This document shows positions 5,902-13,594 of a stretch of 15,743 nt of DNA, one piece after another. This DNA comes from Candidatus Gallimonas intestinigallinarum. Lineage in GTDB: Bacteria > Bacillota_A > Clostridia > Christensenellales > Borkfalkiaceae. The DNA is taken from NCBI GenBank assembly GCA_019116405.1, contig DXBS01000099.1, positions 1 to 15,743 on the forward strand, read 5' to 3'. The stretch's first letter is position 1. Each line of letters begins with the position of its first letter. The notes below the pieces were generated by a model. It saw only the letters and a program-made list of their open reading frames with translations. It was not told the DNA's origin and did not search any database. The position numbers and the translations under genes are program-made.

Positions 5902-6669
5902 ATGAAACGAAAACTTTTGAGTGTTCTGCTGACGGCAGTCATGGCGCTTGCCTGCGCATTCCCCCTTGCCGCCTGCAACGACGCCCCCACCGCAGACAGC
6001 GACGAACCTGTCATCACCCCGGGCGACGACAACCCCACCACGCCTGGCGAGGATACGCCCGACCCTGATGAAAATACGCCTACGACGCCCGATGAGGACA
6101 CGCCAACGACGCCCGACACCGTCAGCGAGGGGCTGGAATTTTCGTTAAATGATGACGGCGTTTCATATTCAGTCATTGGCATCGGCAGCTGTACCGATGC
6201 AGACCTTGTCATCCCCTCCGAGTATAATGGTTTGCCAGTGACAGACATTGGAGATTCGGCGTTCTCACGTTGCAGTAGCTTGACAAGTGTTACAATTCCT
6301 GACAGCGTCACAACAATCGGGGACAGCGCTTTCTCTCATTGCGGCGAGGTCCTCATCGGAGAAGTGTCCTTCGATAGTGGTGAATTTGCATATATGTTCA
6401 CATATCAACTAACAAGCATTACCCTTGGCAGTGGCGTCATAAACATTGGAGATTATGCATTCAGCCGTTGCATCTGGTTGACAAGCATTACGATTCCCGA
6501 TAGTGCCACCAGCATTGGAAATCACGCGTTCGAAGATTGTAGCAGTTTGGAAAGCGTGACGATCGGCAATAGTGTCAAAAGCATTGGGTATTCTGCGTTC
6601 GAAAACTGCAGCAGCCTTACAAGCATTCATGGGTTGCAGCAGCCTTACAAGCATCACGATCCCCGATAA
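5902..6669 (+). CDS. BspA-like LRR lipoprotein, N-terminal part (frameshifted)
   Basis: 255 aa as read. Lipoprotein signal peptide with lipobox LAAC (22-25), Cys25 being the predicted lipidated residue; then a low-complexity Pro/Thr/Asp/Glu linker with repeated TPD-type units (about 30-72), then the BspA-type lead-in (SEGLEFSLNDDGVSYSV...) and five LRR_5-type units with the pattern IPDSVTxIGxxAFxxCxxLTS. BspA-like proteins are surface LRR proteins implicated in adhesion in other species. The ATG has a clear GGAGG site. After residue about 240 the frame is lost: the last residues (HGLQQPYKHHDPR) are out of frame and a TAA follows, while the LRR pattern continues in the next frame. Removing 28 nt at 6607-6654 joins the two parts into 1238 aa. 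As sequenced, the product would be a short membrane-anchored stub with few LRRs. Confidence 0.85.
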   Translation: MKRKLLSVLLTAVMALACAFPLAACNDAPTADSDEPVITPGDDNPTTPGEDTPDPDENTPTTPDEDTPTTPDTVSEGLEFSLNDDGVSYSVIGIGSCTDADLVIPSEYNGLPVTDIGDSAFSRCSSLTSVTIPDSVTTIGDSAFSHCGEVLIGEVSFDSGEFAYMFTYQLTSITLGSGVINIGDYAFSRCIWLTSITIPDSATSIGNHAFEDCSSLESVTIGNSVKSIGYSAFENCSSLTSIHGLQQPYKHHDPR

Positions 6670-9646
6670 CGTCACTAGCATTGAAAGTTCTACGTTCTAT
6701 GGTTGCGAAAACCTTGCAAGTATTACGATCCCTGACAGCGTCACAAGCATTGGGTATTCTGCGTTCGAAGACTGCAGCAGCCTTACAAGCATTTTAATTC
6801 CAAAAAGTGTCACAAGCATTGGGGCATCTGCGTTCGAGGATTGCAGCGGTCTTACAAGCATCTCTATCCTAGACAGCGTCACAAGCATTGTGAGTTCTGC
6901 ATTCTTAGACACCGCATATTACAATAATGAAAGCAACTGGGAAAATGACGTTCTCTATCTCGGTAATCATCTGATTACAGCACGCAATACACTTTCGGGC
7001 GCGTATAAAATCAAAAATGGAACTAAAACAATTGCACATTCTGCGTTCGATTACTGCAGCAGTCTTACAAGCATCACAATTCCCGACAGCGTCGTAAGCA
7101 TTGGAAGTTCTACGTTCTATGGTTGCGAAAACCTTGCAAGTATTACGATCCCTGACAGCGTCACAGGCATTGGAAATTCTGCGTTCTGTGAGTGCAGAGG
7201 TCTTACAAGCATCTCTATCCCCAACAGCGTCACAAGCATTGGAAATTCTGCGTTCTATGATTGCGAAAATCTTATAAACATCACCATTCCCGACAGCGTC
7301 ACGAACATTGGGAGCAACGCATTCTATGGTACTGCATATTACAAAGACAAAAGTAATTGGGAATATTGCTGGGAATATACAGTTCTCTATCTCGGCAATC
7401 ATCTAATTGATGTGGATCGTCCCGACAACATGTTTGGAACATATAAAATTAAGAATGGAACCAAAACAATCGCAGATTATGCGTTTAATGGTTGTTGGTA
7501 TCTAAGCAGCATTACAATCCCCAACAGTGTCACAAGTATTGGGCGTTCAGCGTTTGAGGATTGCAGAAGGCTTACAAGGATTATGATCCCTGACAGCGTC
7601 ATAAACATTGGAGATTCGGCGTTCTCTGGTTGCAACAGCCTAGAACGCATCATAGTCTCTGAAAACAATACACACTATGCAAGTCAGAATGGAATCCTGT
7701 ACAACAAGGAAAAAACACAGTTTATCCTTATTCCAAGGGCAATTCAAGGAGAGGTCACCATTCCCGACAACATCACAAGTATTGGAGATTCTGCGTTCTC
7801 CAGTTGCAGTGGTCTTACAAGCGTTGAAATTCCCAACAGCGTCACTAGCATCGGAGATTCTGCATTCTCAAGTTGCAGAGGTCTTACAAGCGTTGAGATT
7901 CCCAACAGCGTCACTAGCATTGGAGATGAGGCGTTCTCCAGTTGCAGTGGTCTTACAAGCATCTCTATCCCAGACAGCGTCACCAGCATTGGGTATCAGA
8001 CGTTTGAGTATTGCCGTAATTTGGAAAGCATCAAAATCCCCGACAGCGTCACAAGCATTGGGGCATCTGCGTTCGAGGATTGCAGCGGTCTTACAAGCAT
8101 CTCTATCCCAGACAGCGTCACTATCATTGGAAAGTCTGCATTCTCGGGTTGTGAAAACCTTGCAAGTATTGCAGTGGCAGGCGGTAATCCCATCTACCAC
8201 AGTGCGGGGAATTGCATCATTGAAACGGGTAGTAAGACATTGATCGCGGGCTGTAAGAACAGCATCATCCCGACGGACGGCAGCGTCACAAGCATTGGAG
8301 ATGAGGCGTTCTATGATTGCAGCAGCCTTACAAGCATCACGATTCCCGATAGCGTCACTGACATTGGAGATTATGCGTTCTATGATTGCAGCAGTTTGGA
8401 AAGTATTATAATCCCCGATAGTGTCACAAGCATTGGAGAGGATGGATTTTATGGTACTACATATTACAATGACAAAAGCAATTGGGATAATGGCGTCCTC
8501 TATATCGGCAATCAACTGATCGTAGCGCGCGACAACCTTTCTGGCGAATATACTATCAAACAGGGTACAAAGAAAATAGCAGCTTATGCGTTCGCGGGTT
8601 GCAGCAAACTTACAAGCATCACCATCCCCGACAGCGTCACTGACATTGGAGATTATGCGTTCTATGATTGCAGCAGTTTGGAAAGCGTGGCGATTCCAAA
8701 TAGCGTTATAAGCATGGGCACATCCGCATTCCAATATTGCTACGGCCTCACAAGTATCACAATCTCCGACAGCATTACTAACATTGGTAATTATGCGTTC
8801 CAGTCTTGCAGCAATCTGGAAAGCGTGACGATTGGCAATGGTGTCACAAGCATCGGAAATTCTGCGTTCTCAGAGTGTATCAGTCTTACAAATATTATAA
8901 TTCCCGACAGTGTAATAAGCATTGGAATTAGAGCGTTCTATGATTGCCGTCGTTTGGAAAACATCGCCTTTGGTAAAAACAGCAACCTAACTGACATTGG
9001 GGATTATGCGTTCTATGATTGCGACAGCCTTACAGACATTACCATTCCCGACGGCGTTACTATTATTGGGGATTATGCATTTGAGGAATGCAACTGGCTT
9101 GTAAGTATTGGTCTCCCCGATAGCGTCATCAGCATTGGAGAGCGAGCGTTCGGATATTGTACAAGTCTTCAAAGTATCACTATCCCAAATAGTGTGACAT
9201 GTATCAAAGATTGTACGTTTTTTGAATGCAGTAGCTTGATAAGCGTCACAATCTCTGACGGAGTGACTAAGATTGGAAGCGGCGCATTTTCAGGATGCGA
9301 AAGCCTCACAAGCATTACGCTCCCCGATGGAGTAACCAGAATCGGAAGCGGCGCATTCTATGATTGCAAACTTTTGACAGACATCACAATTCCCGACAGT
9401 GTTAAATATGTTGGACATTGTACATTTTATGGTTGTAGCAGCCTGACAGATATATTTATTCCCGAAAGTGTGACATGCATTGGGAATAATGCATTTTATG
9501 ACTGTGCAAATCTTATAAGCGTAACTTTTGAAAACACGCTTGGATGGATGGTGATAGATGAACCCGTAGATGTGACCGACCCCGCACAAAATGCTGTAAA
9601 CTTAAAGTCTCTGCGCAACTGGGGATATCTGGAACGCAACGAATAA
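6572..9646 (+). CDS. BspA-like LRR protein, C-terminal part (frameshifted continuation)
   Basis: The open frame runs from a GTG at 6572, but meaningful LRR sequence begins at about 6629 (MGCSSLTSITIPDN); neither possible start has a Shine-Dalgarno site, so this is the continuation of the gene at 5902, not a separate gene. It holds about 35 units of 23 residues (ITIPDSVTSIGDSAFYDCSSLTS-like; 69 nt each), broken by at least five non-LRR islands: three of the type TAYYNxxSNW...VLYLGNHLI...G(T/E)YxIKxGTKxIA, and two others around 7660-7750 and 8170-8280. The C-terminus (VDVTDPAQNAVNLKS then WGYLERNE) is the usual end of this family in gut Clostridia. No sortase motif or membrane helix: anchoring would come only from the N-terminal lipid, so the frameshift would separate the repeats from their anchor. 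Terminator at 9669-9706. Confidence 0.85.
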   Translation: MSKALGILRSKTAAALQAFMGCSSLTSITIPDNVTSIESSTFYGCENLASITIPDSVTSIGYSAFEDCSSLTSILIPKSVTSIGASAFEDCSGLTSISILDSVTSIVSSAFLDTAYYNNESNWENDVLYLGNHLITARNTLSGAYKIKNGTKTIAHSAFDYCSSLTSITIPDSVVSIGSSTFYGCENLASITIPDSVTGIGNSAFCECRGLTSISIPNSVTSIGNSAFYDCENLINITIPDSVTNIGSNAFYGTAYYKDKSNWEYCWEYTVLYLGNHLIDVDRPDNMFGTYKIKNGTKTIADYAFNGCWYLSSITIPNSVTSIGRSAFEDCRRLTRIMIPDSVINIGDSAFSGCNSLERIIVSENNTHYASQNGILYNKEKTQFILIPRAIQGEVTIPDNITSIGDSAFSSCSGLTSVEIPNSVTSIGDSAFSSCRGLTSVEIPNSVTSIGDEAFSSCSGLTSISIPDSVTSIGYQTFEYCRNLESIKIPDSVTSIGASAFEDCSGLTSISIPDSVTIIGKSAFSGCENLASIAVAGGNPIYHSAGNCIIETGSKTLIAGCKNSIIPTDGSVTSIGDEAFYDCSSLTSITIPDSVTDIGDYAFYDCSSLESIIIPDSVTSIGEDGFYGTTYYNDKSNWDNGVLYIGNQLIVARDNLSGEYTIKQGTKKIAAYAFAGCSKLTSITIPDSVTDIGDYAFYDCSSLESVAIPNSVISMGTSAFQYCYGLTSITISDSITNIGNYAFQSCSNLESVTIGNGVTSIGNSAFSECISLTNIIIPDSVISIGIRAFYDCRRLENIAFGKNSNLTDIGDYAFYDCDSLTDITIPDGVTIIGDYAFEECNWLVSIGLPDSVISIGERAFGYCTSLQSITIPNSVTCIKDCTFFECSSLISVTISDGVTKIGSGAFSGCESLTSITLPDGVTRIGSGAFYDCKLLTDITIPDSVKYVGHCTFYGCSSLTDIFIPESVTCIGNNAFYDCANLISVTFENTLGWMVIDEPVDVTDPAQNAVNLKSLRNWGYLERNE
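6607..6654 (+). repeat. 20-bp direct repeat, 28-bp period, at the LRR frameshift
   Basis: TGCAGCAGCCTTACAAGCAT occurs at 6607-6626 and again at 6635-6654, separated by TCATGGGT. The period of 28 is not a multiple of 3, so it moves the reading frame by one. Loss of one period restores AFENCSSLTSITIPDNV, a perfect LRR unit. Alternatively the site arose by out-of-frame loss of 41 nt of a 69-nt unit at the microhomology GCATT. Confidence 0.95.
6685..8685 (+). repeat. Near-identical DNA blocks within the LRR array
   Basis: Exact duplicates: 6685-6745 equals 7105-7165 (61 nt, 420 nt apart); 6809-6869 equals 8048-8108 (61 nt); 8351-8403 equals 8633-8685 (53 nt); and two adjacent 69-nt units, 7802-7870 and 7871-7939, differ at only a few positions. 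Identity at the third codon position points to recent duplication or gene conversion rather than protein-level constraint alone. Confidence 0.85.
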
Positions 9647-9668
9647 TGTGATGACCCAATCGCGAGCC

Positions 9669-9706
9669 GCCGCCCTTCCCGCATGGGAAGGGCGGCAGTA
9701 TTTTTT
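9669..9706 (+). terminator. Intrinsic terminator of the LRR gene
   Basis: 12-bp perfect stem GCCGCCCTTCCC (9669-9680) with 9685-9696, GCAT loop, then AGTA and six T (9701-9706). It lies 23 nt after the LRR stop codon. Confidence 0.9.
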
Positions 9707-9722
9707 GAAAATCTCCATATAG

Positions 9723-9759
9723 AAAAACCGCAGGCAGACGCATTTGCGTCTGCCTGCGG
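9723..9759 (-). terminator. Intrinsic terminator of the M18 aminopeptidase gene
   Basis: 15-bp perfect stem, 9728-9742 with 9745-9759 (CCGCAGGCAGACGCA), followed on the minus strand by five T (9723-9727). It starts 7 nt after the aminopeptidase stop. Together with the LRR terminator it separates two convergent genes. Confidence 0.88.
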
Positions 9760-9766
9760 AGTGATC

Positions 9767-11167
9767 TTACTTCATAAATGCAACAAATGCCTTGTAGTTG
9801 CTGTAAAGGTCCGCCTTGGAGATCAGCTCGTAGGGCGCGTGCATCGAGATGACGGGCACGCCGATATCCACCGTGTCGATATTCAAATCGGCAAGGATGA
9901 GCGCGACCGTTCCGCCGCCGCCTGCATCCACCTTGCCGAGCTCCGCCGTCTGCCAGACGACGCCCTCGCGCTCGAACATTCTTCTCACCTCGCCGACAAA
10001 TTCGGCAGAGGCGTCGTTGGAGCCGCTCTTGCCGCGCGAGCCCGTGAACTTGCTCATGCAGGTACCGCAGGAGACGATCGCAGAGTTCATCTTCTCAAAC
10101 ACGGACGGGAAGTTGGGGTCGTACGCCGCCGTCACGTCCGCAGAGAGGCACTTGGACGCATAGCGCACCTTGCGGAAGTTCGCGCCCAGCGTCTCGGAGA
10201 TCTCCTGCATCAGATCTTCATAGATCTTGCTCTGCATGCCCGTCACGCCGTAGCTGCCGATCTCCTCTTTGTCGACCAGCATCGCAAGCACGGTGTGCTC
10301 GCTCTCCTCGTTGAGCACCGCCGTGAGCGCAGGATAGGCGCACACTCTGTCATCGTGCCCGTACGCGCCGATGAGCGCACGGTCGAACCCGACGTCGCGC
10401 GCGGGGAAGGCGGGAACAGCGGACAGCTCTGCGGAGAGGAAGTCCTCCTCGCACATGCCGTACGTCTTGTTGAGGTACTCGAGCACGGTCAGCTTGATCT
10501 TGCTGCCCGCATCGCCGTCGGCATTGGGCAGGCCGCCCACGACGACGTTGAGCTGCTCGCCCTCGATGATCTTTGCGGAGGGCTTACTCATCTGCTCCTG
10601 TCCGAGGTGGGGAAGCAGGTCGTCGATATAGAAGATGGGATCCTTGGGATCTTCGCCGATCCTGATCTCCACTTTGCTGCCGTCCTTCAGCACGACGACG
10701 CCGTGCAGCGCAAGCGGGATCGCCGTCCACTGGTACTTCTTGATGCCGCCGTAGTAGTGCGTCTTGAGGAAGCACAGCCCGCTGTCCTCATACAGGGGGA
10801 CCTGCTTGATATCGACGCGGGGAGAATCGATGTGCGCCGCGAGGATGCGGAAGCCGTCCGTCTCCAGATCGCGCGTGCCGACGCGGAACACGACGATGCT
10901 CTTGTTGCGGTTGATGAAATACTTCTTGTCGCCCGCCGTGAGCGGATCACCGAAGTGATACTCGGTGAACCCCTTCTCCTGCGCCAGTTCGACGGCGGCA
11001 GCGCATGCCTCGCGCTCGGTCTTGGCGACGTCTAAAAAGTGCTTGTAGCCCTCGGCATACGCATACATTTCCTTGCGCTCGTGCTTGGATGCCTGTTCAA
11101 AGTAGTTCTTCTTCTCGTAGGACAGCTCGCTGTAACGCGCCTGTGCCTTGTTCTTCTTTTCAGCCAT
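9767..11167 (-). CDS. M18 family metallo-aminopeptidase (aspartyl aminopeptidase-like)
   Basis: 466 aa, normal length for the clostridial branch of M18 (relatives: yeast Ape1/Ape4, DNPEP). The family are cytoplasmic, dodecameric, two-zinc exopeptidases that remove N-terminal (often acidic) residues from peptides. Expected metal and catalytic residues are present: H112 in AAHIDSPRVD, the Asp in GHDDRV (271-275), the Glu pair in VDKEEIG (E301, E302), D344 in SADVTAAYDP and H443 in SMHAPYE. The Gly-rich stretch VDAGGGGT (413-420) is also typical. ATG is preceded by AGGAG; own promoter at 11200-11229 and own terminator make this a single-gene unit. Substrate preference cannot be read from the sequence. 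Role is most likely general peptide turnover. Confidence 0.94.
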   Translation of the reverse strand: MAEKKNKAQARYSELSYEKKNYFEQASKHERKEMYAYAEGYKHFLDVAKTEREACAAAVELAQEKGFTEYHFGDPLTAGDKKYFINRNKSIVVFRVGTRDLETDGFRILAAHIDSPRVDIKQVPLYEDSGLCFLKTHYYGGIKKYQWTAIPLALHGVVVLKDGSKVEIRIGEDPKDPIFYIDDLLPHLGQEQMSKPSAKIIEGEQLNVVVGGLPNADGDAGSKIKLTVLEYLNKTYGMCEEDFLSAELSAVPAFPARDVGFDRALIGAYGHDDRVCAYPALTAVLNEESEHTVLAMLVDKEEIGSYGVTGMQSKIYEDLMQEISETLGANFRKVRYASKCLSADVTAAYDPNFPSVFEKMNSAIVSCGTCMSKFTGSRGKSGSNDASAEFVGEVRRMFEREGVVWQTAELGKVDAGGGGTVALILADLNIDTVDIGVPVISMHAPYELISKADLYSNYKAFVAFMK

Positions 11168-11199
11168 ATGAACATTTCTCCTGTAGTTTTTTCGGCTTC

Positions 11200-11229
11200 A
11201 TTATACCATATCCGCCCCAGGAAAGGCAA
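11200..11229 (-). promoter_or_regulatory. Sigma-A promoter of the M18 aminopeptidase
   Basis: Minus strand: -10 TATAAT (11200-11205, perfect) preceded by ATATGG, 18-bp spacer, -35 TTGCCT (11224-11229, 4 of 6 matches). The gene starts 32 nt downstream of the -10. Confidence 0.7.
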
Positions 11230-11293
11230 TCAAAAAGCAGCGGCGTTCACCGCTGCCAATGCGAAATTATTTTCACAATTGTACACTTTTTAC

Positions 11294-11333
11294 CATGGCG
11301 CCGCCGTCCCGCTTGCGGGACGGCGGCGCCATG
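11294..11333. repeat. 19-bp perfect inverted repeat, GC-rich
   Basis: Arms 11294-11312 and 11315-11333 (left arm CATGGCGCCGCCGTCCCGC), separated by TT. It lies 44 nt after the stop of the lipoprotein gene at 11377 and about 65 bp upstream of the aminopeptidase promoter. No U-tract follows on either strand (minus: GTAAAAAG; plus: TTCTGC), so it is not a classical terminator. The rest of the 209-bp gap shows nothing else clear. Confidence 0.8.
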
Positions 11334-11376
11334 TTCTGCAGCCAGGTCCGCACAAGTTACAACGTTGCGGCCCTTC

Positions 11377-11892
11377 CTAATCGGTCGCGTCTGCGCGCCA
11401 GACACGCAGCAATGCGCCGACATAGTCATAAAACCGAACGCCGCCGATCTCGTACTCCGGTTCGGATACATAGTCGTATCCGTGGTAATCATCCGTAATG
11501 TGAATGACAATGTTTTCGTGATAAGTGCCGTAATAGGCACGGATGATCACGTGCTCGAACGTGCCCTCCGGCATCGCAATGACGTCATTCAAATAGGTGC
11601 GTTTGATCTGATTGGCGCGCTCCTCGTCCAACATTTCAGGCGCCGTGGGTTCCGGGGCATAGCTCTCCCCCATGAGCGCTTCGTTCCCCTCCGCCCCTTG
11701 GTTATAATAATATGCGATACTCAAGATATCGTCCCGCGTCAGCCAACCGTTTTCGTAAGCCTCTTCCAGCGAATAGAAATTCCCGACCGACGCCGCATAC
11801 TGCTGTTCCTGCGTACAGCCCGCAACAAGCACCGTCGCAACGAGCGACATACAAGCCGCCACAAACGCCAACCATTTTTTGCCATTTTTCAT
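11377..11892 (-). CDS. Small hypothetical lipoprotein
   Basis: 171 aa from the ATG at 11892. I choose this start over an upstream in-frame one at 12141 because it has an AAGGGGG site at the right distance and begins with a proper lipoprotein signal (MKNGKKWLAF then a hydrophobic stretch, lipobox LVAGC 22-26, lipidated Cys26). The upstream stretch would cross a 34-bp palindrome and gives non-protein-like residues. The mature part has a segment YSLEEAYENGWLTRDDI (about 40-56), an acidic/Pro-rich linker, then a C-terminal region with many Tyr, Asp and His. No family recognised with certainty. It would be anchored on the outer face of the membrane. It ends in TAG, the only gene here that uses it as final stop. 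It is downstream of, but separated by a terminator from, the ribosomal operon. Confidence 0.8.
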   Translation of the reverse strand: MKNGKKWLAFVAACMSLVATVLVAGCTQEQQYAASVGNFYSLEEAYENGWLTRDDILSIAYYYNQGAEGNEALMGESYAPEPTAPEMLDEERANQIKRTYLNDVIAMPEGTFEHVIIRAYYGTYHENIVIHITDDYHGYDYVSEPEYEIGGVRFYDYVGALLRVWRADATD

Positions 11893-11978
11893 ATTTCGTC
11901 CCCCTTGTCCTCTCACCCTATCAGACGCAGGAAACAGTGAAAATGTGACAGTCGTTGACAAAATCCTGACCATACAAC

Positions 11979-12012
11979 GGCGCGCCGCCGTGCAATTGCA
12001 CGGCGGCGCGCC
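11979..12012. repeat. 34-bp perfect palindrome, no loop
   Basis: Arm GGCGCGCCGCCGTGCAA (11979-11995) is followed directly by its reverse complement (11996-12012). It lies upstream of the lipoprotein gene and downstream of the rplQ terminator. No U-tract on either side. Core sequence resembles the palindromes at 5264-5298 and 11294-11333 (shared GCGC and CCGT motifs). Confidence 0.85.
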
Positions 12013-12068
12013 AGTGATACAAATATCGGAGCAAAATTTCTCACCCCAACATTTATTATAGAGCCAAT

Positions 12069-12096
12069 AAAAAATCCCGAGCGGTTGACTCGGGAT
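12069..12096 (-). terminator. Intrinsic terminator of the ribosomal/rpoA operon
   Basis: 8-bp stem ATCCCGAG (12074-12081) with CTCGGGAT (12089-12096), 7-nt loop, then six T on the minus strand (12069-12074). It begins 11 nt after the rplQ stop. Confidence 0.9.
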
Positions 12097-12106
12097 CTTT
12101 GTTGCA

Positions 12107-12613
12107 TTAAACAAGCTCGATGACTGCGACTTCCGCACCATCGCCGCGGCGCTGACCGAGCAGGTAGATGCGAGTGTAACCGCCGCCCTGACCGACCTCT
12201 TCCTTGCGCTGTGCGTACTTAGGAGCGATCTCGTTGAAGAGCTTCTCCATCAGAGGGTGCTGCACCTTCGCAGTGCGCGCCTTGTAGTCGCTCTTCTTTT
12301 CGTTGAACGCCTTGATCTCCTGCAGGTCGTACGTCTTTGCCATGATGGCACGGCGGGCTGCGAGCTTCTTGGGACCGTCCTTGACGGCGGTCGACTTGAT
12401 CTCCTTGCCCTTCTTATCCTTTGCAACGACTTCGTACTCCACCACGTCATCATAGGTGTTGACCGCCTTGGTGATGAGCTTCTCCACATAGGGACGAAGC
12501 TCCTTTGCGCGGGAAGCCGTCGTTTCAATTCTGCCGTACCAGAGAAGCTGGGACGCCTGATTTCTCAGGATCGCGAGGCGCTGCTCCGTCGTTCTGCCCA
12601 ATTTACCCGGCAT
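12107..12613 (-). CDS. rplQ: 50S ribosomal protein L17, enlarged form
   Basis: 168 aa. L17 binds near the peptide exit tunnel of the large subunit. Conserved N-terminal KLGRTTEQRLAILRNQ and RIETTxxRAKELRPYVEKLI, and C-terminal GGYTRIYLLGQRRGDGAEVAVIELV, are clear. Usual bacterial L17 is about 115-130 aa; here a charged insertion of roughly 45 residues (about 50-105, with VVEYEVVAKDKKGKEIKS and a Lys-rich region) sits in the middle. Last gene of the operon, 3 nt after the rpoA stop, with AAGGAGG inside the rpoA end, so translation is probably coupled. Confidence 0.97.
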   Translation of the reverse strand: MPGKLGRTTEQRLAILRNQASQLLWYGRIETTASRAKELRPYVEKLITKAVNTYDDVVEYEVVAKDKKGKEIKSTAVKDGPKKLAARRAIMAKTYDLQEIKAFNEKKSDYKARTAKVQHPLMEKLFNEIAPKYAQRKEEVGQGGGYTRIYLLGQRRGDGAEVAVIELV

Positions 12614-12616
12614 GAT

Positions 12617-13570
12617 TTAATCCTCCTTTTTAGTAAGCGAAAGACCGTACGCTTCGAGTTTCTGCATGACTTCGTCGAGCGACTTTTTGCCGAGGTTGCG
12701 CACCTTGAGCATTTCGTCCTCTGTCTTGCTGATCAGGTCTTCCACGGTATGAATGTTGGCTCTCTTCAGACAGTTGTAGGAACGGACGGAGAAGTCCATG
12801 TCCTCGATCTTCATGGAGAGAATCTGCTGCTGCTTGTCGTCATCCGTCTTGACGAGAATATCCATATCCTTGATGGTATCCGAGAGGTTGACGAACAGGC
12901 TGATATGATCCTGCATGATCTTCGCCGCGAGGGAGACAATCTCCTTGCCCGAGAAGGTGCCGTTTGTCCACACTTCGAGCGTGAGGCGGTCGTAGTCAAT
13001 GTTCTGACCGACGCGCGCGGGCTCGACGTTGTAGTTGACCTTCTGGACAGGCGTGTAGATGGAATCGATGGGAATGTAGTCGATGATGGGCTGCTTGTTT
13101 TCCTTGGCAGGCTTGTAGCCTCTGCCGCGGCCGATCGTGATCTCCATGTCGATCTTTCCGCCCGCGTCCACCGTGCAGATGTACTGGTCGGAATTGATGA
13201 TCTCCACTTCCGCATCCTGAGAAATGTCCGCAGCCGTGATGACCGCGGGCCCCTCCTTGGTGAGGCGGAGCGTCTTGGTATAATCCTTATCGGTGATCTT
13301 CGTCTTGATCGCAAGCAGCTTGAGGTTGAGAATGATCTCGGTCACGTCCTCTTTGACGCCGGGAAGCGCGGAAAACTCGTGCTTGACGGTGCCGTCCATG
13401 AACTTGATCCCCTGCGCCGCGGCGCCCGGAAGCGCCGAGAGCAGGATGCGTCTTAAGCAGTTGCCGATCGTGAGACCGAACCCCTTTTCCAGCGGCTCGA
13501 CGACGATCTTCGCATACGACTTCGCATCGTTCTCGACGACCTCGATCTTGGGCATATCCATTTCGATCAT
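12617..13570 (-). CDS. rpoA: DNA-directed RNA polymerase alpha subunit
   Basis: 317 aa, normal length. The N-terminal domain (about 1-230) carries the dimerisation and assembly motif GFGLTIGNCLRRILLSALPG (31-49 region) and the FSALPGVKEDVTEIILNLK segment. The C-terminal domain (about 255-317), with RANIHTVEDLISKTEDEML and VRNLGKKSLDEV, is the helix-hairpin-helix unit that contacts UP elements and activators. Perfect AAGGAGGT site 6 nt before the ATG; 24 nt separate it from the rpsD stop. Position between rpsD and rplQ is the standard one. Confidence 0.98.
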   Translation of the reverse strand: MIEMDMPKIEVVENDAKSYAKIVVEPLEKGFGLTIGNCLRRILLSALPGAAAQGIKFMDGTVKHEFSALPGVKEDVTEIILNLKLLAIKTKITDKDYTKTLRLTKEGPAVITAADISQDAEVEIINSDQYICTVDAGGKIDMEITIGRGRGYKPAKENKQPIIDYIPIDSIYTPVQKVNYNVEPARVGQNIDYDRLTLEVWTNGTFSGKEIVSLAAKIMQDHISLFVNLSDTIKDMDILVKTDDDKQQQILSMKIEDMDFSVRSYNCLKRANIHTVEDLISKTEDEMLKVRNLGKKSLDEVMQKLEAYGLSLTKKED

Positions 13571-13594
13571 AAAGTTACCTCCTTATGACTTAAG

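Noticed and set aside
6905..8734. Minus-strand frames (up to 288 aa) opposite the LRR repeats
   Set aside because: Their internal repetition only mirrors the 69-nt LRR units; no ribosome-binding site.
6240..9500. CRISPR-like regularly spaced repeats
   Set aside because: Repeats are in-frame 69-nt protein-coding LRR units with no spacers and no cas genes nearby.
9683..11035. Plus-strand 450-aa open frame opposite the aminopeptidase
   Set aside because: Antisense to a clear M18 gene, starts inside the LRR terminator, low-complexity His/Asp/Leu composition.
12055..12083. Possible minus-strand promoter (TATAAT at 12055-12060) for the small lipoprotein
   Set aside because: No acceptable -35 element at the right distance; it lies within the rplQ terminator region.
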